From Streptomyces aureocirculatus (lineage in GTDB: Bacteria; Actinomycetota; Actinomycetes; Streptomycetales; Streptomycetaceae): a stretch of 64,000 nt of DNA. The first letter of the stretch is position 1; each line of letters begins with the position of its first letter. The DNA lies in NCBI RefSeq assembly GCF_000720475.1, contig NZ_JOAP01000039.1:1-64000 (forward strand), written 5' to 3'. A model generated the notes under the pieces. That model was given only the letters and a program-made list of their open reading frames with translations. It did no database searches and was not told the origin of the DNA. Positions 19,327 through 29,100 of this stretch are shown piece by piece. The translations under genes were made by a program, and so were the position numbers.

Positions 19327-22149
19327 GTGTCCGTCCTCTCGAAGATCATGCGTGCAGGCGAAGGCAAGATCCTGCGCAAGCTGCACCGCATTGCGGACCA
19401 GGTCAACTCCATCGAAGAGGACTTCACCGCCCTCTCCGACGCCGAGCTGCGCGCGCTGACCGCGGAGTACAAGGAGCGGTTCGCCGACGGCGAAACCCTC
19501 GACGACCTGCTGCCCGAGGCCTTCGCGACGGTGCGCGAGGCCGCCAAGCGCGTCCTCGGCCAGCGTCCCTACGATGTGCAGCTCATGGGCGGCGCCGCCC
19601 TGCACCTCGGCTATGTCGCCGAGATGAAGACCGGTGAGGGCAAGACGCTCGTCGGTACGCTGCCCGCGTATCTGAACGCGCTCTCGGGCAAGGGCGTACA
19701 CCTGATCACGGTCAACGACTATCTGGCCGAGCGCGACTCCGAAATGATGGGCCGCGTCCACAAGTTCCTCGGCCTGAGCGTCGGCTGCATCCTCGCGAAC
19801 ATGCCACCGGCCCAGCGCCGCGAGATGTACAACTGCGACATCACGTACGGCACGAACAACGAGTTCGGCTTCGACTACCTCCGCGACAACATGGCGTGGT
19901 CGAAGGACGAGCTGGTCCAGCGCGGCCACAACTACGCGATCGTGGACGAGGTCGACTCGATCCTCGTCGACGAGGCCCGGACGCCGCTGATCATTTCCGG
20001 CCCCGCCGATCAGGCCACCAAGTGGTACGGCGACTTCGCCAAGCTGGTCACCCGCCTCACCAGGGGCAAGCCCGGCGAGCCCCTCAAGGGCATCGAGGAG
20101 ACCGGGGACTACGAGGTCGACGAGAAGAAGCGCACCGTCGCCATCCACGAGTCCGGCGTCGCCAAGGTCGAGGACTGGCTGGGCATCGACAACCTCTACG
20201 AGTCGGTGAACACCCCGCTCGTGGGTTATCTGAACAACGCCATCAAGGCCAAGGAACTCTTCAAGAAGGACAAGGACTACGTCGTCATCGACGGCGAAGT
20301 CATGATCGTCGACGAGCACACCGGCCGTATCCTCGCCGGCCGCCGCTACAACGAGGGCATGCACCAGGCGATCGAGGCGAAGGAAGGGGTGGACATCAAG
20401 GACGAGAACCAGACCCTTGCGACCATCACCCTCCAGAACTTCTTCCGGCTCTACGGCAAGCTCTCCGGAATGACCGGTACGGCCATGACGGAGGCCGCCG
20501 AGTTCCACCAGATCTACAAGCTGGGCGTCGTGCCGATCCCGACGAACCGGCCCATGGTCCGCGCCGACCAGTCGGACCTGATCTACCGCACCGAGGTCGC
20601 CAAGTTCGCCGCCGTCGTCGACGACATCGCGGAGAAGCACGAGAAGGGCCAGCCGATCCTGGTCGGCACCACCTCCGTGGAGAAGTCCGAGTACCTCTCG
20701 CAGCAGCTCTCCAAGCGCGGTGTCCAGCACGAGGTCCTGAACGCCAAGCAGCACGACCGTGAAGCGCCGATCATCGCCCAGGCCGGTCGCAAGGGCGCCG
20801 TCACCGTCGCCACGAACATGGCCGGACGAGGCACCGACATCAAGCTCGGCGGCAACCCCGACGACCTCGCCGAGGCGGAGCTGCGTCAGCGCGGCCTCGA
20901 CCCCGAGGAGCACATCGAGGAGTGGGCTGCCGCGCTGCCCGCCGCCCTGGAGAAGGCCGAGCAGGCCGTGAAGGCCGAGTTCGAGGAGGTCGTCGACCTC
21001 GGCGGGCTCTACGTCCTCGGCACCGAGCGGCACGAGTCGCGCCGTATCGACAACCAGTTGCGCGGCCGTTCCGGCCGTCAGGGCGACCCCGGCGAATCCC
21101 GTTTCTACCTGTCGCTCGGTGACGACCTGATGCGCCTGTTCAAGGCCCAGATGGTCGAGCGCGTGATGTCGATGGCCAACGTCCCCGACGACGTGCCGAT
21201 CGAGAACAAGATGGTGACGCGCGCGATCGCGTCCGCCCAGTCGCAGGTCGAGCAGCAGAACTTCGAGACGCGTAAGAACGTCCTGAAGTACGACGAGGTC
21301 CTCAACCGCCAGCGCGAGGTCATCTACGGCGAGCGCCGCCGCGTCCTGGAAGGTGAGGACCTGCAGGAGCAGATCGTGCACTTCATGGACGACACCATCG
21401 ACGCGTACGTCTCCGCGGAGACCGCGGAGGGCTTCGCCGAGGAGTGGGATCTCGACCGGCTGTGGGGCGCCTTCAAGCAGCTCTACCCGGTGAAGGTCAC
21501 CGTCGAGGAGCTCGAGGACGAGATCGGCGACCGCGCGGGTCTGACGGCCGAGTTCATCTCCGAGGCCATCAAGGACGACGTCCACGCGCAGTACGAGGCC
21601 CGTGAGGCGCAGCTCGGCTCCGACATCATGCGTGAGCTGGAGCGCCGGGTCGTGCTCTCCGTCCTCGACCGCAAGTGGCGCGAGCACCTCTACGAGATGG
21701 ACTACCTCCAGGAGGGCATCGGCCTGCGGGCCATGGCGCAGAAGGACCCGCTGGTCGAGTACCAGCGCGAGGGCTTCGACATGTTCAACGCCATGATGGA
21801 CGGCATCAAGGAGGAGTCCGTCGGCTATCTGTTCAACCTGGAGGTCCAGGTCGAGCAGCAGGTCGAGGAGGTCCCCGTGTCCGACGCGGCGCCCTCCCTC
21901 ACCAAGGACGGCGCGCAGGACGCGGTTCCGGCCGGCGCCCCCCGCCCGGAGATCCGCGCCAAGGGCCTCGACGCCCCGCAGCGCCCCGACCGCCTGCACT
22001 TCCAGGCGCCGAACGCCGAGGGCGGTGTCGACGAGGGCGACTTCACGACCAGCGACCAGCCGGCCGGTGCCACGACGGCCTCCGGCGACGGCATGACCCG
22101 CGCGGAGCGGCGCAAGGCCCAGAAGGGCGGGCGTCGCCGCAAGAAGTAG
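19327..22149 (+). CDS. secA: Preprotein translocase ATPase SecA
   Basis: 940 aa, the usual actinobacterial SecA1 size. It drives post-translational export through SecYEG. Walker A is MKTGEGKT (residues 100-107) and [16 protein letters not shown] carries Walker B. The preprotein crosslinking domain, NBD2 ([14 protein letters not shown]) and the helical scaffold follow. The C-terminus ends in a basic [18 protein letters not shown] tail without the CxCx8HC zinc motif found in E. coli. The GTG at 19327 follows AAGGAG at 11 bases. The gene stands alone and ends with a strong terminator. Confidence 0.97.
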   Translation: MSVLSKIMRAGEGKILRKLHRIADQVNSIEEDFTALSDAELRALTAEYKERFADGETLDDLLPEAFATVREAAKRVLGQRPYDVQLMGGAALHLGYVAEMKTGEGKTLVGTLPAYLNALSGKGVHLITVNDYLAERDSEMMGRVHKFLGLSVGCILANMPPAQRREMYNCDITYGTNNEFGFDYLRDNMAWSKDELVQRGHNYAIVDEVDSILVDEARTPLIISGPADQATKWYGDFAKLVTRLTRGKPGEPLKGIEETGDYEVDEKKRTVAIHESGVAKVEDWLGIDNLYESVNTPLVGYLNNAIKAKELFKKDKDYVVIDGEVMIVDEHTGRILAGRRYNEGMHQAIEAKEGVDIKDENQTLATITLQNFFRLYGKLSGMTGTAMTEAAEFHQIYKLGVVPIPTNRPMVRADQSDLIYRTEVAKFAAVVDDIAEKHEKGQPILVGTTSVEKSEYLSQQLSKRGVQHEVLNAKQHDREAPIIAQAGRKGAVTVATNMAGRGTDIKLGGNPDDLAEAELRQRGLDPEEHIEEWAAALPAALEKAEQAVKAEFEEVVDLGGLYVLGTERHESRRIDNQLRGRSGRQGDPGESRFYLSLGDDLMRLFKAQMVERVMSMANVPDDVPIENKMVTRAIASAQSQVEQQNFETRKNVLKYDEVLNRQREVIYGERRRVLEGEDLQEQIVHFMDDTIDAYVSAETAEGFAEEWDLDRLWGAFKQLYPVKVTVEELEDEIGDRAGLTAEFISEAIKDDVHAQYEAREAQLGSDIMRELERRVVLSVLDRKWREHLYEMDYLQEGIGLRAMAQKDPLVEYQREGFDMFNAMMDGIKEESVGYLFNLEVQVEQQVEEVPVSDAAPSLTKDGAQDAVPAGAPRPEIRAKGLDAPQRPDRLHFQAPNAEGGVDEGDFTTSDQPAGATTASGDGMTRAERRKAQKGGRRRKK

Positions 22150-22185
22150 CGGTTCTGCGCGTGGCGTGAGGCTTCGAGCGGCACA

Positions 22186-22219
22186 GGGCTTCGCGAGGCG
22201 TAGGGCTTCGCGAGGCGTA
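22186..22219 (+). repeat. 17-bp perfect tandem duplication in the secA 3' region
   Basis: GGGCTTCGCGAGGCGTA occurs at 22186-22202 and directly again at 22203-22219, followed by a truncated third GGGCTT. Confidence 0.95.
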
Positions 22220-22227
22220 GGGCTTGA

Positions 22228-22263
22228 GCGCGGGCCGGGTACCTGTGGGTGCCCGGCCCGCGC
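22228..22263 (+). terminator. secA terminator
   Basis: A 16-bp GC-rich stem (22228-22243 with 22248-22263, one G-U pair) with a 4-base loop, followed by TTTGTCGTT. It probably also stops transcription arriving from the convergent gene on the other strand. Confidence 0.85.
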
Positions 22264-22289
22264 TTTGTCGTTCGCTGTCGGCGGCCCTG

Positions 22290-22928
22290 TCAGTGCCGGC
22301 GGATGCCTGGCCCCGCGACCTCCACCGCCGTGCAGCGCCAGCGCTCGTCGTCGCCCAGGTGCAGGCGGAACGCGAGGGCGCGCAGCGCGGGGCCCGCGCC
22401 TACGCGGGCGAAGACCTCGAAGACACCCGGGCGCACCTCGTAGTGGCCCACGCGCTGTACGGCGGGGCGGTGGCCGCCGACGGAGCGCAGCGGCAGCAGC
22501 TCGGCGAGCCGCACCAGGTCGTCGTACGCGGTGTGAGCGATGTGGCGCGCCACCGCGTGCACCGGACGCTGACCGCTGAGCACCAGGAGCAGCAACTCGG
22601 TGAAGAGCTCGGCCGGGTGCGGGGGTGGCTGGGCGGGGATGCGGCGTGGACTCGGGCGGCGAGGGTCGGTACGGCCCGGTGGGCGGCTCGTGGGCGGGCG
22701 GGTCGCCGTGGGGCGGGGGGCCGCGGGGCGGCGGGGCCTGGTCATGATCTTGCGGAGCGTGGGCGACGGGGCTTTGCGGGTTGTGGCGGGGCGCCTGGAG
22801 CCGGTCGGGGGCATGGGTTTGGGCGTGGCTGTCGGTGTGGGCGTGGTTGTCGGTGCGGTTGGGGTCTGCGTCTGGGGCTGGATCTGGGGCTGGGTCTGGG
22901 TCTGGGTCTGGGGCTGGGGCTGGCGCAT
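22290..22928 (-). CDS. Rv3235 family protein
   Basis: 212 aa from the ATG at 22928. The conserved core (about residues 105-210: LFTELLLLVLSGQRPVHAVA, then HYEVRPGVFEVFARVG) matches the actinobacterial Rv3235 family, which regularly neighbours secA; its function is unknown. The first 60 residues are low complexity (Gln-Thr-Gln-Pro repeats). An internal ATG at 22745, giving 151 aa and starting [12 protein letters not shown], is an equally likely start. Neither has a clear ribosome site. Confidence 0.8.
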   Translation of the reverse strand: MRQPQPQTQTQTQPQIQPQTQTPTAPTTTPTPTATPKPMPPTGSRRPATTRKAPSPTLRKIMTRPRRPAAPRPTATRPPTSRPPGRTDPRRPSPRRIPAQPPPHPAELFTELLLLVLSGQRPVHAVARHIAHTAYDDLVRLAELLPLRSVGGHRPAVQRVGHYEVRPGVFEVFARVGAGPALRALAFRLHLGDDERWRCTAVEVAGPGIRRH

Positions 22929-23296
22929 ATGGGGGTTCCAGTTCCGTTCGCTGGTGTGTGGTGAGGGCGGAGGCTGCGGTGGTGGCCTCGGGGCCCCTTG
23001 CTAGTACCGGTGGGTAACTTTTGTGCTGGGGATCTTGTACGGCCGCGGAGGCGGGCGGGGCAACGGCTTCGAGCGGGCCCGGGGCGTGCGCGGCGGTTCA
23101 CTCATCAGGGTGAGCGGAGGGGTGCGCGGGGCCGCGGGCGCGGGGGAGGAGCGGGTGACGGCGTGGACCGGGGTGGACGCGGGGGCCGTGCCGGGCGGCA
23201 GCTCGAAGGGGGACGCGCGCACGTATCCTGGAAGCCCGTCCCGGGAGTCCTGGAGGCCCCTCCCGGACGCCTTCGCGACTACGAAAGCGGCCAGTC
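22929..23296. other. Divergent intergenic region
   Basis: 368 bases between two divergent genes. It contains GC-rich sequence and several GTGGGT/GGGTGA runs, but no convincing gene, hairpin or -10/-35 pair. It must hold the start signals of both flanking genes. Confidence 0.5.
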
Positions 23297-23812
23297 ATGC
23301 GCGTGTACGTACCCCTGACCCTGCCCCGTCTCGCGCAGGCGCACGAGGCCGGTGAGCTGGGGCCCGGACCGATGACCGCGTACGCCGTGACGCCCGCGCT
23401 GCGCGAGTGGTATGTCTCGGACGACATCGAGGAGCTGGAGTACGCGGCCCTGAACCGGGCGGCGCTCGCCTCCCTGCGGCTGCTCGCCGGTGAGCCGGGG
23501 GCCGCGCGGCGCCGGGTCGTTCTCGCGGCGGACGTGCCGGACGGGACGGCCGTCGCCGACCCCGACCGCGGTCTCGACCAGGGCGCGCTCGGCGAGGTGC
23601 GGATCGCGGGCGCGCTGCCGCTGGCCAAGGCGGCCGCCGTGCACGTGGACTCCGGGGACGCGGAGGCCGACGTCACCGCTGCGGCGGACGCGCTGGGGGC
23701 CGCGGACCACGGGGACGACGACGCGCGGTTCGTCGTCGACGGGGCCGAGGACCACGAGCTGCTCTGGTACGCCACGCAGGAGATCCCGAACCTGATCGGG
23801 GCCCAGGACTAG
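23297..23812 (+). CDS. DUF6912 family protein
   Basis: 171 aa, soluble. It starts MRVYVPLTLPRLAQAHEAGE and ends HELLWYATQEIPNLIGAQD, both typical of this small actinobacterial family found next to secA. No catalytic motif or known function. A weak GAAAG precedes the ATG. Confidence 0.87.
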   Translation: MRVYVPLTLPRLAQAHEAGELGPGPMTAYAVTPALREWYVSDDIEELEYAALNRAALASLRLLAGEPGAARRRVVLAADVPDGTAVADPDRGLDQGALGEVRIAGALPLAKAAAVHVDSGDAEADVTAAADALGAADHGDDDARFVVDGAEDHELLWYATQEIPNLIGAQD

Positions 23813-23942
23813 CCCGAACCTGGTCGGACCCCGGACCCCGGACCCCGGGCCCAGGACCCAGCGGTCGCTCTCGGCTGCGGGAGTTCCCCGGCCGCGGGGT
23901 TCCTCGGATGTGTTGTCGGTGGCGCCGGGTACGGTCTTTCGC

Positions 23943-24611
23943 ATGGGGAAGCAGCGGCGCGGGGCGCACATCGTCTGGGACTGGAACGGGACTCTTCTGC
24001 ATGACATCGACGCGGTCATAGGAGCGACGAACGCGTCGTTCCAGGAGATCGGCCTGGAGCCGATCACCCTGGAGCGGTATCGGGAGCTGTACTGCGTTCC
24101 GGTGCCGTTGTTCTACGAGCGGCTGATGGGGCGGTTGCCCACCGAGGACGAGTGGCTCGTGATGGACGCCGTCTTCCACAAGCACTACGGGACGCGGGTG
24201 GACACGTGCGCGCTGGCCGAGGGGGCGGCGGAGCTGCTCGCGCTGCGGCAGGCGGAGGGGCGTACGCAGTCGCTGCTGTCGCTCGCTCCGCACGAGCAGC
24301 TCGTGCCGTTGGTGCGGCGGCACGGGATCGCGGAGCGGTTCGTGCGGATCGACGGGCGTGCGGATGCCTCCCATGCCGGGAAGGCCGAGCGGATGGTCCG
24401 GCATCTTGCCGAGCTGGCGGAGGTTGCTGTCGAGCAGGTCGTCGTCATCGGGGACGCGGTGGATGATGCTCGGGCCGCGGCTCATGTGGGGGCTCGGGCC
24501 GTGCTTTATACCGGTGGGTCGCACAGTCGGGGGAGCCTTGAATCGGCGGGAGTTCCCGTCGTTGACAGCCTCGGGGAGGCCGTGGAGACCGCGGAGCGGT
24601 TGGTCGCCTGA
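23943..24611 (+). CDS. HAD family hydrolase
   Basis: 222 aa. HAD fold with motif I in IVWDWNGTLLHDI (about residues 9-21), a helical cap, a motif III Lys in GKAERM and motif IV VVVIGDAVDDARAA (about 161-174). The nucleophile Asp is present, but the usual second Asp of DxD is Asn (DWN). That Asp serves as the general acid/base in phosphatases, so activity may be altered. Many actinobacterial relatives carry the same DWN. The ATG at 23943 is used because the upstream in-frame codon is TTG/GTG without a ribosome site. Confidence 0.88.
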   Translation: MGKQRRGAHIVWDWNGTLLHDIDAVIGATNASFQEIGLEPITLERYRELYCVPVPLFYERLMGRLPTEDEWLVMDAVFHKHYGTRVDTCALAEGAAELLALRQAEGRTQSLLSLAPHEQLVPLVRRHGIAERFVRIDGRADASHAGKAERMVRHLAELAEVAVEQVVVIGDAVDDARAAAHVGARAVLYTGGSHSRGSLESAGVPVVDSLGEAVETAERLVA

Positions 24612-24710
24612 GCTTTGCGGTGCTGCGTGCCGCGTGCCGCGTGCCGTGTCCCGTCCGGGGGGTGCCCCTCCGCCCACACAGGCGGTGCCCGGCGGTTGGG
24701 GCTGTGCCCA

Positions 24711-24755
24711 CCCTCCCCCAAGCTCTCGGCTCCGCTCGAGCAGGAAGGTACCCCC
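24711..24755. repeat. Possible dispersed streptomycete intergenic repeat
   Basis: The stretch with CCCCCAAGCTCTCGGCTCCG, followed by CTCGAGC and GTACCCCC, resembles a short element found between many convergent Streptomyces genes. Here it lies between the convergent HAD and PfpI genes. The recognition is from memory; no second copy is in the window. Confidence 0.5.
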
Positions 24756-24841
24756 CTCGCCCCTGGCGGACCAGTTGCCCACAGCGGGGGGCGGGCCAGT
24801 TGCACGCAGGGGGCTGCGGGGCAGGGGGGCCGGGGGGAAGG

Positions 24842-25408
24842 TTATGTGACCGGGGCCTTTGACCTCAGTACTGTCAAGAATTCGCGCATCCAGCCGGAGT
24901 GATCCGGCCAGGCCCTGGACGAGACCAGGGTGCCGTCGACCACCGCCTCCGCGTCCTGGAAGGTGGCCCCGGCCGCCTGCATGTCGAGTTCGAGGGCCGG
25001 GTAGGCCGTGACCCGGCGGCCCGCGAGGCCGCCCACGGCCGCGGTGAGCAGGGGGCCGTGGCAGATCTGGGCGACGGGCTTGTCGGCGTCGAAGAAGGAC
25101 TTGAGGACCTTGCGGAGCTCCGGGTCGTTGCGCAGGTACTCGGGGGCGCGGCCGCCGGGGACGACGAGGGCGACGTACTGACCCGGATCCACCTCGGAGA
25201 AGGCCAGGTCGGCAGGCCAGGTGTAGCCGGGCTTCTCCGTGAACGTGTCGAAGCCGGGCTCGAAGTCGTGCACCACGAACTGGAGCGTCTTGCGGGCGGG
25301 GGCCGCGATGTGGACGTCGTAGCCCTCCTCGCGCAGGCGCTGGTAGGGGTAGAGGACCTCCAGTGACTCCGCCGCGTCACCGGTGACGATCAGGATCTTG
25401 GGTGCCAT
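24842..25408 (-). CDS. DJ-1/PfpI family protein
   Basis: 188 aa. Class I glutamine amidotransferase-like fold with the nucleophile elbow QICHGPLL (Cys116) and the VVPGGRAPEYLR motif preceding it. Members act as deglycases, peptidases or chaperones; the substrate cannot be assigned. The ATG at 25408 follows GGGGAG at 8 bases. Five 26-bp tandem repeats begin 58 bases upstream of the start and may affect its expression. Confidence 0.9.
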   Translation of the reverse strand: MAPKILIVTGDAAESLEVLYPYQRLREEGYDVHIAAPARKTLQFVVHDFEPGFDTFTEKPGYTWPADLAFSEVDPGQYVALVVPGGRAPEYLRNDPELRKVLKSFFDADKPVAQICHGPLLTAAVGGLAGRRVTAYPALELDMQAAGATFQDAEAVVDGTLVSSRAWPDHSGWMREFLTVLRSKAPVT

Positions 25409-25465
25409 GGTGTTCGCTCCCCGAGTCGGTCGCGTATCCGCGTACGGGACGGCGCGCGGTGCGAT

Positions 25466-25610
25466 GCGTGCCCTCACGCGTGCGGTGCGGTGCGTGCCCT
25501 CACGCGTGCGGTGCGGTGCGTGCCCTCACGCGTGCAGTACCGTGCGCGCCCTCACGCGTGCAGTACGGTGCGTGCCCTCACGCGCGCAGTACGGTGCGTG
25601 CCTTCACGCT
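25466..25610. repeat. Five full and one partial 26-bp tandem repeats
   Basis: Units start at 25466, 25492, 25518, 25544 and 25570, with a partial unit at 25596. The consensus begins GCGTGCCCTCACGCGTGC. Units 1 and 2 are identical; units 3-5 share a GCAGTAC variant. Each unit contains CACGCGTG (CACGCGCG in unit 5), an 8-bp palindrome. Confidence 0.96.
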
Positions 25611-25846
25611 CAACGTGCATCGCCCCGCGCCGTTTGCCAAGGGTGCCGCCCGCCCCCCGGCCGCACGCCGTCCGCCCGCGGCCCGGGTGTGGCCGGATCT
25701 GACCCCCGTAGTGCTCTGGCCCCCGTAGTGCGGGAGGCGACTGTGCAGACTGTCAAAGTTCGCCTCCGGGTTTTGTACACATGCGGCTCATGACGACTTC
25801 CCGGTGCGGGGCGATAGCCTTGGTCCCGTGATCAGCGCGATATCCC

Positions 25847-25868
25847 GCGGAGGCGACGTCGCCTCCGC
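25847..25868. promoter_or_regulatory. 22-bp perfect palindrome, possible operator
   Basis: GCGGAGGCGAC is followed directly by its exact reverse complement GTCGCCTCCGC. It lies about 300 bases upstream of gdhB. A regulator site or a hairpin in a long leader are both possible. Confidence 0.6.
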
Positions 25869-26161
25869 CCCGCGCCCGGAGAACACGGTGCACACGAACC
25901 GTGCCGGGCGCCTCGCTGACGACTCTTCGCGGTGTGGACCGCGGAACGGATCACGGAGCCGATGCCACGAACATCTCAGGCATCAGGGGTATCGCGGACA
26001 TCTGGGTCGGCCAATGGATTCGCCGGAAATGGCGGATAACCGCCCGCTCATCGCTCATCGCGGCATAACGTCGACATGGACCGGAGACCCCGCGTCGCGG
26101 CGTTACGTCACATCACTTCCTTCTACGTCACGCAACGGCGCGCGACAGGAGTCAGAGGACA

Positions 26162-29100
26162 ATGCAGACCAAGCTGGACGAAGCCAAGGCCGAGCTGCTC
26201 GCGCGGGCCGCCCGGGTAGCTGAGAACAGCCCGGTCGGGGGGCGCCTGCCAACGGGAGCACCGACCGGGCCGACGGGCGGGAGCGACGCCATCGGGGGGC
26301 CCGGACCGGGCCGCACCGCCGAGGCCGACGGTTCCGGCAAGGCCGACGGTTCCACAAAGGCCGACCGCTCCGGCAAGGCCACCCGTCCCCCGAAGGCCGA
26401 AAGCGCAGCCCCGAAGGCCGAGAGCGCCGCCGCGAAGGCCGGAGGCGCAGCCGCCAGCCCCGGAAGCGCCGCCGAGGCCGAGGACGCCGCCGACGCCGAC
26501 CAGGCGAAGGTGCTCGCGTTCCTCCAGCGCTACTACCTCCACACCGCCCCCGAGGACCTCACCGACCGCGACCCGGTCGACGTCTTCGGCGCCGCCTACT
26601 CCCACTACCGTCTGGCCGAGAACCGCCCCCAGGGCACGGCCAACGTCCGGGTGCACACCCCGACCGTCGAGGAGAACGGCTGGACGTGCAGCCACTCCGT
26701 CGTCGAGGTCGTGACCGACGACATGCCGTTCCTGGTGGACTCCGTCACCAACGAGCTGTCCCGGCAGGGGCGCGGCATCCACGTCGTCATCCACCCGCAG
26801 GTCGTGGTCCGCCGTGACGTCACCGGCAAGCTCCTGGAGGTACTCCCCGCGGGGGCGAACGGCCTCCCCGCGGGGGCGAACGGCGCCGAGCGCCCGCACG
26901 ACGCGGTCACCGAGTCCTGGATCCACGTCGAGATCGACCGTGAGACCGACCGCTCCGACCTGAAGCAGATCACCGCCGACCTGCTGCGCATCCTGTCCGA
27001 CGTCCGCGAGACGGTCGAGGACTGGGAGAAGATGCGCGACGCCGCGCTGCGCATCGCCGACGAGCTGCCGAAGGAGCCGACCGCCGACGACCTGCGCGAC
27101 CAGGAGGTCGAGGAGGCCCGTGAGCTCCTGCGCTGGCTGGCAGCCGACCACTTCACCTTCCTCGGCTACCGCGAGTACGACCTGACGGAGGACGACTCCC
27201 TGGCCGCCGTGCCAGGCACCGGCCTCGGCATCCTGCGCGCCGACCCGCAGCACAGCGAGGACGACGACCACCACCCGGTCAGCCCGTCCTTCAACCGGCT
27301 GCCCGCCGACGCCCGCGCCAAGGCCCGCGAGCACAAGCTCCTGGTCCTGACGAAGGCCAACAGCCGCTCCACGGTGCACCGGCCCAGCTACCTCGACTAC
27401 GTCGGCGTGAAGAAGTTCGACGAGCAGGGCAACGTCGTCGGTGAGCGCCGCTTCCTCGGCCTGTTCTCCTCGGCCGCGTACACCGAGTCCGTGCGCCGGG
27501 TGCCGGTCATCCGCCGCAAGGTCGCCGAGGTCCTCAGGGGCGCGGGCTTCTCGCCCAACAGCCACGACGGCCGGGACCTGCTCCAGATCCTGGAGACCTA
27601 CCCCCGCGACGAGCTCTTCCAGACCCCGGCCGACCCGCTGCGGTCCATCGTCACCTCCGTGCTCTACCTCCAGGAGCGCCGCCGCCTCCGTCTCTACCTG
27701 CGCAAGGACGAGTACGGCCGCTACTACTCGGCGCTCGTCTACCTGCCCCGCGACCGCTACACCACGGGCGTGCGGCTGCGGATCATCGACATCCTCAAGG
27801 AGGAGCTGAACGGCGCCAGCGTCGACTTCACGGCCTGGAACACCGAGTCGATCCTCTCCCGCATCCACTTCGTCGTCCGCGTCCCCAAGGGCGGCGAGGT
27901 CCCCGACCTCTCCGACAGCGACGTCGAGCGCATCGAGGCCCGCCTGGTGGAGGCCGCCCGCTCCTGGGCCGACGGCTTCGGCGAGGCGCTGACCGCCGAG
28001 CTGGGCGAGGAGCGCGCCGCTGAGCTGCTGCGCCGCTACCAGCACGCGTTCCCCGAGGGCTACAAGGCCGACCACACGCCGCGCGCCGCGGTCGCCGACC
28101 TCGTCCACCTGGAGCGGCTGTCCAAGGACAGCCACAAGGACTTCGCGCTCAGCCTCTACGAGCCCGTGGGCGCCGCCCCCGACGAGCGCCGCTTCAAGAT
28201 CTACCGGGCCGGTGCGCAGATCTCGCTGTCCGCCGTGCTGCCCGTCCTTCAGCGCCTGGGCGTGGAGGTCACCGACGAGCGGCCCTACGAGCTGCGCTGC
28301 TCGGACCGCACCAGCGCCTGGGTCTACGACTTCGGCCTGCGGATGCCGAAGGCGCAGAACGGCAACGGCGACTATCTGGGCGACGACGGCCGGGCCCGCT
28401 TCCAGGAGGCCTTCGCGGCCGCCTGGACCGGCGAGGCCGAGGTCGACGGCTTCAACTCCCTGGTCCTGCGCGCCGGACTGAACTGGCGCCAGGCGATGGT
28501 CCTGCGCGCCTACGCCAAGTACCTGCGCCAGGCGGGGTCCACCTTCAGCCAGGACTACATGGAGGACACCCTCCGCAACAACGTCCACACCACCCGGCTG
28601 CTCGTCTCGCTCTTCGAGGCCCGGATGTCCCCGGAGCGCCAGCGCGCGGGCACCGAGCTGACCGACGGGCTCCTGGAGGAGCTGGACGGCGCCCTGGACC
28701 AGGTCGCCTCCCTGGACGAGGACCGCATCCTGCGCTCCTTCCTCACCGTCATCAAGGCGACGCTGCGCACCAACTTCTTCCAGGAGGCGGCGGGCGGCAA
28801 GCCGCACGGCTATGTCTCCATGAAGTTCGACCCGCAGGCCATCCCCGACCTGCCGGCGCCGCGGCCCGCGTACGAGATCTGGGTGTACTCGCCGCGTGTC
28901 GAGGGCGTCCACCTGCGCTTCGGCAAGGTGGCGCGCGGCGGTCTGCGCTGGTCCGACCGGCGTGAGGACTTCCGTACGGAGATCCTCGGCCTGGTCAAGG
29001 CGCAGATGGTGAAGAACACCGTCATCGTGCCGGTGGGCGCCAAGGGCGGCTTCGTCGCCAAGCAGCTCCCCGACCCGTCCGTGGACCGTGACGCCTGGCT

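Larger units (their letters stand above)
25409..26161. other. 753-base divergent intergenic region
   Basis: No convincing gene. It holds the 26-bp tandem repeats (25466-25610), a doubled CCCCCGTAGTGC (about 25700-25735), a 22-bp palindrome (25847-25868), and two TACGTCAC repeats 20 bp apart (26104 and 26124) just before gdhB. A reading frame over 25804-26223 exists but has poor codon use. Confidence 0.7.

Noticed and set aside
22742..23101. Frameshifted upstream part of the Rv3235-family gene
   Set aside because: The Arg/Pro-rich frame looks like a by-product of repetitive GC-rich DNA; the conserved core is intact without it.
23826..23846. Triple GGACCCC repeat
   Set aside because: Short GC-rich simple sequence between two genes with no further structure; not worth a separate call.
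25466..25610. CRISPR array
   Set aside because: The 26-bp units are directly contiguous with no unique spacers, and no cas genes are present.
25804..26223. Possible small gene upstream of gdhB
   Set aside because: Mixed third-position bases, no family resemblance, and overlap with the gdhB start.
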